Shown: positions 6,711-9,217 of the stretch, in pieces
How positions within the stretch are numbered: the first letter of the stretch is position 1
Layout: each line of letters begins with the position of its first letter
Source: Eubacterium sp.
GTDB lineage: Bacteria; Bacillota; Clostridia; Oscillospirales; Acutalibacteraceae
NCBI GenBank assembly: GCA_017543415.1
Contig: JAFYGD010000082.1
Span: forward strand, 1-9,217
DNA: 9,217 nucleotides
Direction of reading: 5' to 3'
Program-made: the position numbers and the translations under genes
The notes under the pieces: generated by a model
The model's input: the letters and a program-made list of their open reading frames with translations, nothing else
Database searches by the model: none
What the model was told of the DNA's origin: nothing

Positions 6711-7757
6711 ATGACGCACTTTGACCCCAGTTTTAACTATAACCAAAATCAGAATAACCCTTATTTTATGGAGATGCAAAGGCTTGCATACTACAAGCAG
6801 AAGCGCAGCAGGGATATTCAGTCGCTGCTCGGAATAGGCGTACTGCTCGGCGCTGCAATACTTGCGTTGCTCTTTATGCAGGTTATAATTGTTTCCGCAT
6901 TACAGCTCACGCCTTACCGCAACGTTTACGATACCTCGGCGGCTTTTCAGAATTACTTTAACGTAATTGCGGTACACGCAACCTCAATGCTGCTGCCGTT
7001 TTTGCTCTTTGCTCTTGTTACAAAAAGCAAAAGAGAGGGACGTCCGCTTGTTCCTCTTAAGAAGCTCGGCGCGCTGAGAACTTCGGCGTGGACGGGTCTG
7101 GGAATGGGAATTTGCCTTCTTGCAAACTTTGCGGTTCAGGGAATTATGAAGCTTGTTGAGCTTTTAGGCTACAAGCTCACTCAACCCGAAATGCTTGAAC
7201 CAAAAAGCGTTTTTGACTGCGTTTCCGTTGTTATTGCAACAGCGGTTGTTCCCGCAATTTTTGAAGAATTTGCATTTCGCTGCTGCGCGCTCGGCTCGCT
7301 CAGAAAATACGGAAAGGGCTTTGCCGTTTTTGCCGTAAGCATAGTTTTCGGCCTTGTTCACGGAAACGTTATTCAGTTTATTTTTGCATTTATTTTAGGC
7401 CTTGTTTTCGGCTACATTACCATTGTTACGGACAGCGTGCTCCCCGCTATGCTTATTCACGGCTTTAACAACGGACTTTCCGCAACGAGCGAAATCCTCG
7501 GTTATACAAGCTCTGAAAAGGTAAGTACGGTTATTGTTGGAATAATTGTTTTATTCTGGATAGCGGTTGCCTTTGCCGGTCTTGTTTACCTTGCAGTAAC
7601 AAAGCAGCTTGTTACAAAAGAGATACTGAACGAAGGCAAGGTTAAAGAGCCCTACGCTCTTTCCTTCGGCGGAAAGCTTGCGTGCCTTGCGCCGGGACTT
7701 TTTATTCCGTTCGTACTTCTGATTTTTCTTACAACCAAGTTTATTGAAAAGATTTAG
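6711..7757 (+). CDS. CPBP family intramembrane glutamic protease (CAAX/Abi type)
   Basis: CPBP proteins are multi-pass membrane proteases related to the Rce1 CAAX prenyl endopeptidase. The 348-residue protein starts with an Asn/Gln-rich cytoplasmic tail (residues 1-35), then has about eight hydrophobic segments (near 40-66, 85-104, 127-147, 168-183, 203-217, 220-240, 273-296 and 323-342). All three catalytic motifs are present: EEFAFR (E185, E186, R190), FGLVH (F213, H217), and HGFNN (H250 to N254). The active site therefore looks intact. In bacteria such proteins have been linked to bacteriocin immunity, signalling and protein processing; the substrate here is unknown. AAGGAC precedes the ATG by about 7 bases, and the gene lies between galU and tadA on the same transcript. 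Confidence 0.9.
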   Translation: MTHFDPSFNYNQNQNNPYFMEMQRLAYYKQKRSRDIQSLLGIGVLLGAAILALLFMQVIIVSALQLTPYRNVYDTSAAFQNYFNVIAVHATSMLLPFLLFALVTKSKREGRPLVPLKKLGALRTSAWTGLGMGICLLANFAVQGIMKLVELLGYKLTQPEMLEPKSVFDCVSVVIATAVVPAIFEEFAFRCCALGSLRKYGKGFAVFAVSIVFGLVHGNVIQFIFAFILGLVFGYITIVTDSVLPAMLIHGFNNGLSATSEILGYTSSEKVSTVIVGIIVLFWIAVAFAGLVYLAVTKQLVTKEILNEGKVKEPYALSFGGKLACLAPGLFIPFVLLIFLTTKFIEKI

Positions 7758-7759
7758 CT

Positions 7760-8200
7760 ATGGAAAATAAATTCATGCGCCTTGCGCTTGACGAAGCAAA
7801 AAAAGCGCTCGGTGAAAACGAGGTTCCCGTAGGCGCCGTTATAGTTAAGGACAAAAAGGTTATCGCTTACGGCAGAAACCGCCGCGAAAAGGAAAACAAC
7901 GCGCTTTGCCACGCGGAGCTTGAGGCGATTGACAAAGCCTGCAAAGCGCTCGGCGGGTGGAGGCTTACGGACTGCGATTTATACGTTACGCTTGAGCCGT
8001 GCCCTATGTGCGCCGGGGCGATAATAAACGCAAGAATAAGGCGGGTTTATTACGGCGCGTTTGACGATAAGGCGGGCTCCTTCGGCTCCGTAGTTGATTT
8101 CAACCACCTGCGCTACAACCATAAACCCGAAATATATGCGGGAATTATGGAGGACGAATGTCAGTCCCTTTTAACAGAATTTTTTAAAGCTTTAAGATAA
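7760..8200 (+). CDS. tadA: tRNA-specific adenosine deaminase TadA
   Basis: TadA converts the wobble adenosine (A34) of tRNA-Arg(ACG) to inosine so that it can read CGU, CGC and CGA codons. The 146-residue protein carries the zinc deaminase core: HAELEAI with ligand H51 and proton shuttle E53, and PCPMC with zinc ligands C81 and C84. Other TadA features are NEVPVGAVIV (20-29), N40 near GRNRRE, and the DDKAGSFGS and FNHLRYNHKPEI segments (about 102-110 and 114-124). The start follows the stop of the CPBP gene by only 2 bases. The upstream sequence (GAAAAGAT) is a weak ribosome binding site, so translational coupling is likely. A guanine or cytidine deaminase is less likely given these motifs. 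It is the last gene of the operon, followed 1 base later by a terminator. Confidence 0.95.
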   Translation: MENKFMRLALDEAKKALGENEVPVGAVIVKDKKVIAYGRNRREKENNALCHAELEAIDKACKALGGWRLTDCDLYVTLEPCPMCAGAIINARIRRVYYGAFDDKAGSFGSVVDFNHLRYNHKPEIYAGIMEDECQSLLTEFFKALR

Positions 8201-8201
8201 G

Positions 8202-8234
8202 AAAAAGAACCGACTTGAAGTCGGTTCTTTTTTT
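8202..8234. terminator. Bidirectional Rho-independent terminator
   Basis: GAACCGAC (8207-8214) and GTCGGTTC (8220-8227) form a perfect GC-rich stem around TTGAA. It is flanked by A5 on the left and T7 on the right, which extend the pairing. It ends tadA on the plus strand. On the minus strand it follows the phosphoribosyltransferase-like gene, whose stop codon (8233-8235) overlaps the T-run. It therefore serves both convergent operons. Confidence 0.92.
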
Positions 8235-8880
8235 ATCCCAGCATTGTGTAGCCGTAGCCGTTTGATATTGCGTCAACGGGCATTCCCTGCGCGCAGTAGG
8301 GGCAGGAATGCATTGAATAAGCCTTGTAATAAGGGATATCCTCAAGGTTGAAAAGCGTGTTTACATAAACGCCGTTTATACTTTCAACCGCGCTGAAAAC
8401 GCTTGCCACGCCAACGGTTTTTCCGCCGTAATACTCAACGCTTTCCATTGCCCTTTCAACCGTTTTACCGGAGGTGATACAGGAAATAAGCACAACCACG
8501 TTCTTATCCCTAATCATCTTTTTCAGGTTATCGCGGAATATCAGATTTCCCGAAGCGTCGTACTCGGCGCCGATAACGTAAACCGTCTGGCTTGGGTTGG
8601 GGCGGAACATATTAGGTCTTGCAAGCTCATGGGCAAGATACGCACCGAGAGTCTGCGTTTCGTAAAGGCAGAGCACCGTATCAACCTGAATTCCGTTTGC
8701 ATTATAGTATTCGGAAAGGAGCATTGCCGCATCTACCGAAACGTTGTGGTTATGCTTTATATCAGAGGTGCCTATATAATAGTTGATGTGGTTGTTGGCG
8801 GAAACAAAGTGGCCCGTCATAATATGAATAAACACCCTGTCGTTACGGCTGTGAGTTAAAGTGTATATTTCATTATTCAT
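8233..8880 (-). CDS. Phosphoribosyltransferase-like protein with degenerate PRPP loop
   Basis: This 215-residue protein has the type I phosphoribosyltransferase fold pattern and resembles orotate-PRTase-like proteins of Clostridia. HFVSANNHINYYIGTSDIK (residues 24-42) resembles the substrate-side N-terminal region of this family. VVVLISCITSGKT (128-140) aligns with the PRPP loop VVLVDDVITTGKT, but the two acidic residues are replaced by I132 and S133. EYYGGKTVGVASVF (149-162) continues the Rossmann-like core. The C-terminus has HSCPYCAQGMPVDAISNGYG (191-210) with a CxxC pair, C193 and C196, as seen in this subgroup. The acidic pair normally contacts the PRPP ribose, so catalysis may be altered or lost, or the protein may act as a sensor; this is inference. 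The ATG at 8878-8880 has AAGGTGA just upstream, overlapping the metY stop. It should not be labelled pyrE without further evidence. Confidence 0.75.
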   Translation of the reverse strand: MNNEIYTLTHSRNDRVFIHIMTGHFVSANNHINYYIGTSDIKHNHNVSVDAAMLLSEYYNANGIQVDTVLCLYETQTLGAYLAHELARPNMFRPNPSQTVYVIGAEYDASGNLIFRDNLKKMIRDKNVVVLISCITSGKTVERAMESVEYYGGKTVGVASVFSAVESINGVYVNTLFNLEDIPYYKAYSMHSCPYCAQGMPVDAISNGYGYTMLG

Positions 8881-8889
8881 TAAATCACC

Positions 8890-8997
8890 TTAAATCTTTT
8901 CAAGTGCCTGTTCAATATCCGCAATAATATCCTCTGCGCTTTCAATGCCGCAGGAGAAACGGATAAGGTCACCCGAGATGCCGGCAGCCTTAAGCTT
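8890..8997 (-). pseudogene. C-terminal fragment of O-acetylhomoserine sulfhydrylase (metY-type)
   Basis: The last ~36 codons on the minus strand read KLKAAGISGDLIRF followed by SCGIESAEDIIADIEQALEK and I. This matches the C-terminal end of PLP-dependent O-acetylhomoserine aminocarboxypropyltransferase (Cys/Met metabolism family), which makes homocysteine or methionine precursors. Upstream of about 8997 the frame stays open on the minus strand, but the translation becomes Cys-rich and lacks the expected family motifs (no HPAS-TTH-type segment before the LKAAG). The enzyme is normally about 420-430 residues, so nearly all of it is missing here. The stop at 8890-8892 lies 9 bases before the phosphoribosyltransferase-like ATG, suggesting they were one operon. 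The gene may be cut by a rearrangement, or the join may be artificial. Confidence 0.6.
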
Positions 8998-9075
8998 GAT
9001 GATATTGCAGAGGCAGCAGCTCGTGCAAGCCTTTTCAGCAAGAACGATTTGCTTGGAGCCAAGGCAAGCCTTTAA
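8998..9075 (+). CDS. Probable 3' end of an unidentified plus-strand gene after the junction
   Basis: Past the metY break, the plus strand reads DDIAEAAARASLFSKNDLLG then AKASL and a TAA at 9073-9075. The composition is protein-like, unlike the Cys-rich antisense reading. The frame extends upstream into the antisense of metY, so the true 5' part of this gene is not present. The family is not recognised. It ends 30 bases before another plus-strand ORF in the same frame, which resembles two successive genes of one operon. Low confidence because it is only 25 codons. Confidence 0.3.
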   Translation, partial: DDIAEAAARASLFSKNDLLGAKASL

Positions 9076-9105
9076 TTTATACAGATTGCACTTATAGGGG
9101 GAAAT

Positions 9106-9217
9106 ATGTTCACAGATTGTCAGGGAGTTCCGTATCCGGTTCTTGCAAAGGGAGAAGTTACAGACTGCGCTTTTGTTGTAGGCGCAATTCCTTTTGGCAG
9201 TGTTTCTTTGCTTAAGG
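9106..9217 (+). CDS. Unidentified ORF, 5' part only, runs off the right edge
   Basis: ATG at 9106-9108 opens a frame of 37 codons to the window edge: MFTDCQGVPYPVLAKGEVTD, then CAFVVGAIPFGSVSLLK. A GGGGG run lies 4 bases upstream (TATAGGGGGAAATATG) as a possible ribosome binding site. I do not recognise the family; 37 residues are too few to name it. The ORF runs opposite to metY and the phosphoribosyltransferase-like gene, and belongs to the segment beyond the apparent junction. Confidence 0.4.
   Translation, partial: MFTDCQGVPYPVLAKGEVTDCAFVVGAIPFGSVSLLK

Noticed and set aside
6711..7757. CPBP protease as part of a phage defence (Abi) system
   Set aside because: The only neighbours are housekeeping genes; no toxin, sensor or nuclease partner is visible, so a defence role is unsupported.
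8201..8235. Possible small SRP RNA gene after tadA, a common location in Firmicutes
   Set aside because: Only a terminator hairpin is present before the convergent gene; there is no room for an RNA gene and no conserved SRP core.
8880..9062. A 60-residue minus-strand ORF (Ser/Arg/Leu-rich) upstream of the phosphoribosyltransferase-like gene
   Set aside because: It is out of frame with the clear metY C-terminal reading in the same stretch and has a low-complexity shadow composition.
8998..9217. Continuation of the metY frame on the minus strand to the right edge
   Set aside because: It is open, but the product is Cys-rich with no sulfhydrylase motifs, whereas the plus strand there reads as normal protein with a start and ribosome binding site.

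Overview
The window looks like a chromosomal housekeeping segment from a low-to-mid-GC Clostridia-type Firmicute, most likely a gut Oscillospiraceae/Ruminococcaceae-like bacterium. The evidence is: strong Shine-Dalgarno sites, sigma-A promoters with 17-base spacers in AT-rich gaps, a PdaA-type deacetylase as used in spore cortex synthesis, and a RING-finger/DUF2628 membrane protein of the kind found in Clostridia. The species cannot be fixed from this sequence alone.

Layout, left to right. Bases 1-1788 hold mreC (its 3' end lies off the left edge) and mreB, read on the minus strand from a promoter at 1834-1862; these are cell-shape genes of the rod complex. A hairpin at 1908-1933 separates them from a second minus-strand group running prfB (release factor 2) - mgtC-like membrane protein - PdaA-like lipoprotein deacetylase, bases 4711 down to 1951, with a promoter at 4747-4775. 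Back-to-back with that promoter, another at 4789-4817 drives a plus-strand group: RING/DUF2628 membrane protein - galU - CPBP membrane protease - tadA (4847-8200). This ends at a strong bidirectional terminator (8202-8234) shared with a convergent minus-strand phosphoribosyltransferase-like gene (8233-8880). Upstream of that gene lies only the last ~36 codons of an O-acetylhomoserine sulfhydrylase (metY-type) gene.

Shared themes are envelope and wall biology (mreBC, PdaA, galU, CPBP protease, MgtC) and translation (prfB, tadA). No complete mobile element, CRISPR array, rRNA or tRNA was seen, and there is no gene-free stretch over 300 bases.

The most notable structural oddity is near base 8990-9000. 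There the metY reading frame loses its family resemblance and unrelated plus-strand coding sequence begins, with the end of one ORF and the start of another (9106 to the edge). This is either a natural insertion or rearrangement, or a chimeric join in the assembly or clone. Other points worth a look are a phosphoribosyltransferase whose PRPP loop lacks both acidic residues, a prfB without the programmed frameshift, and a hairpin over the ribosome binding site of the deacetylase gene. I did not find a convincing new multi-gene system.
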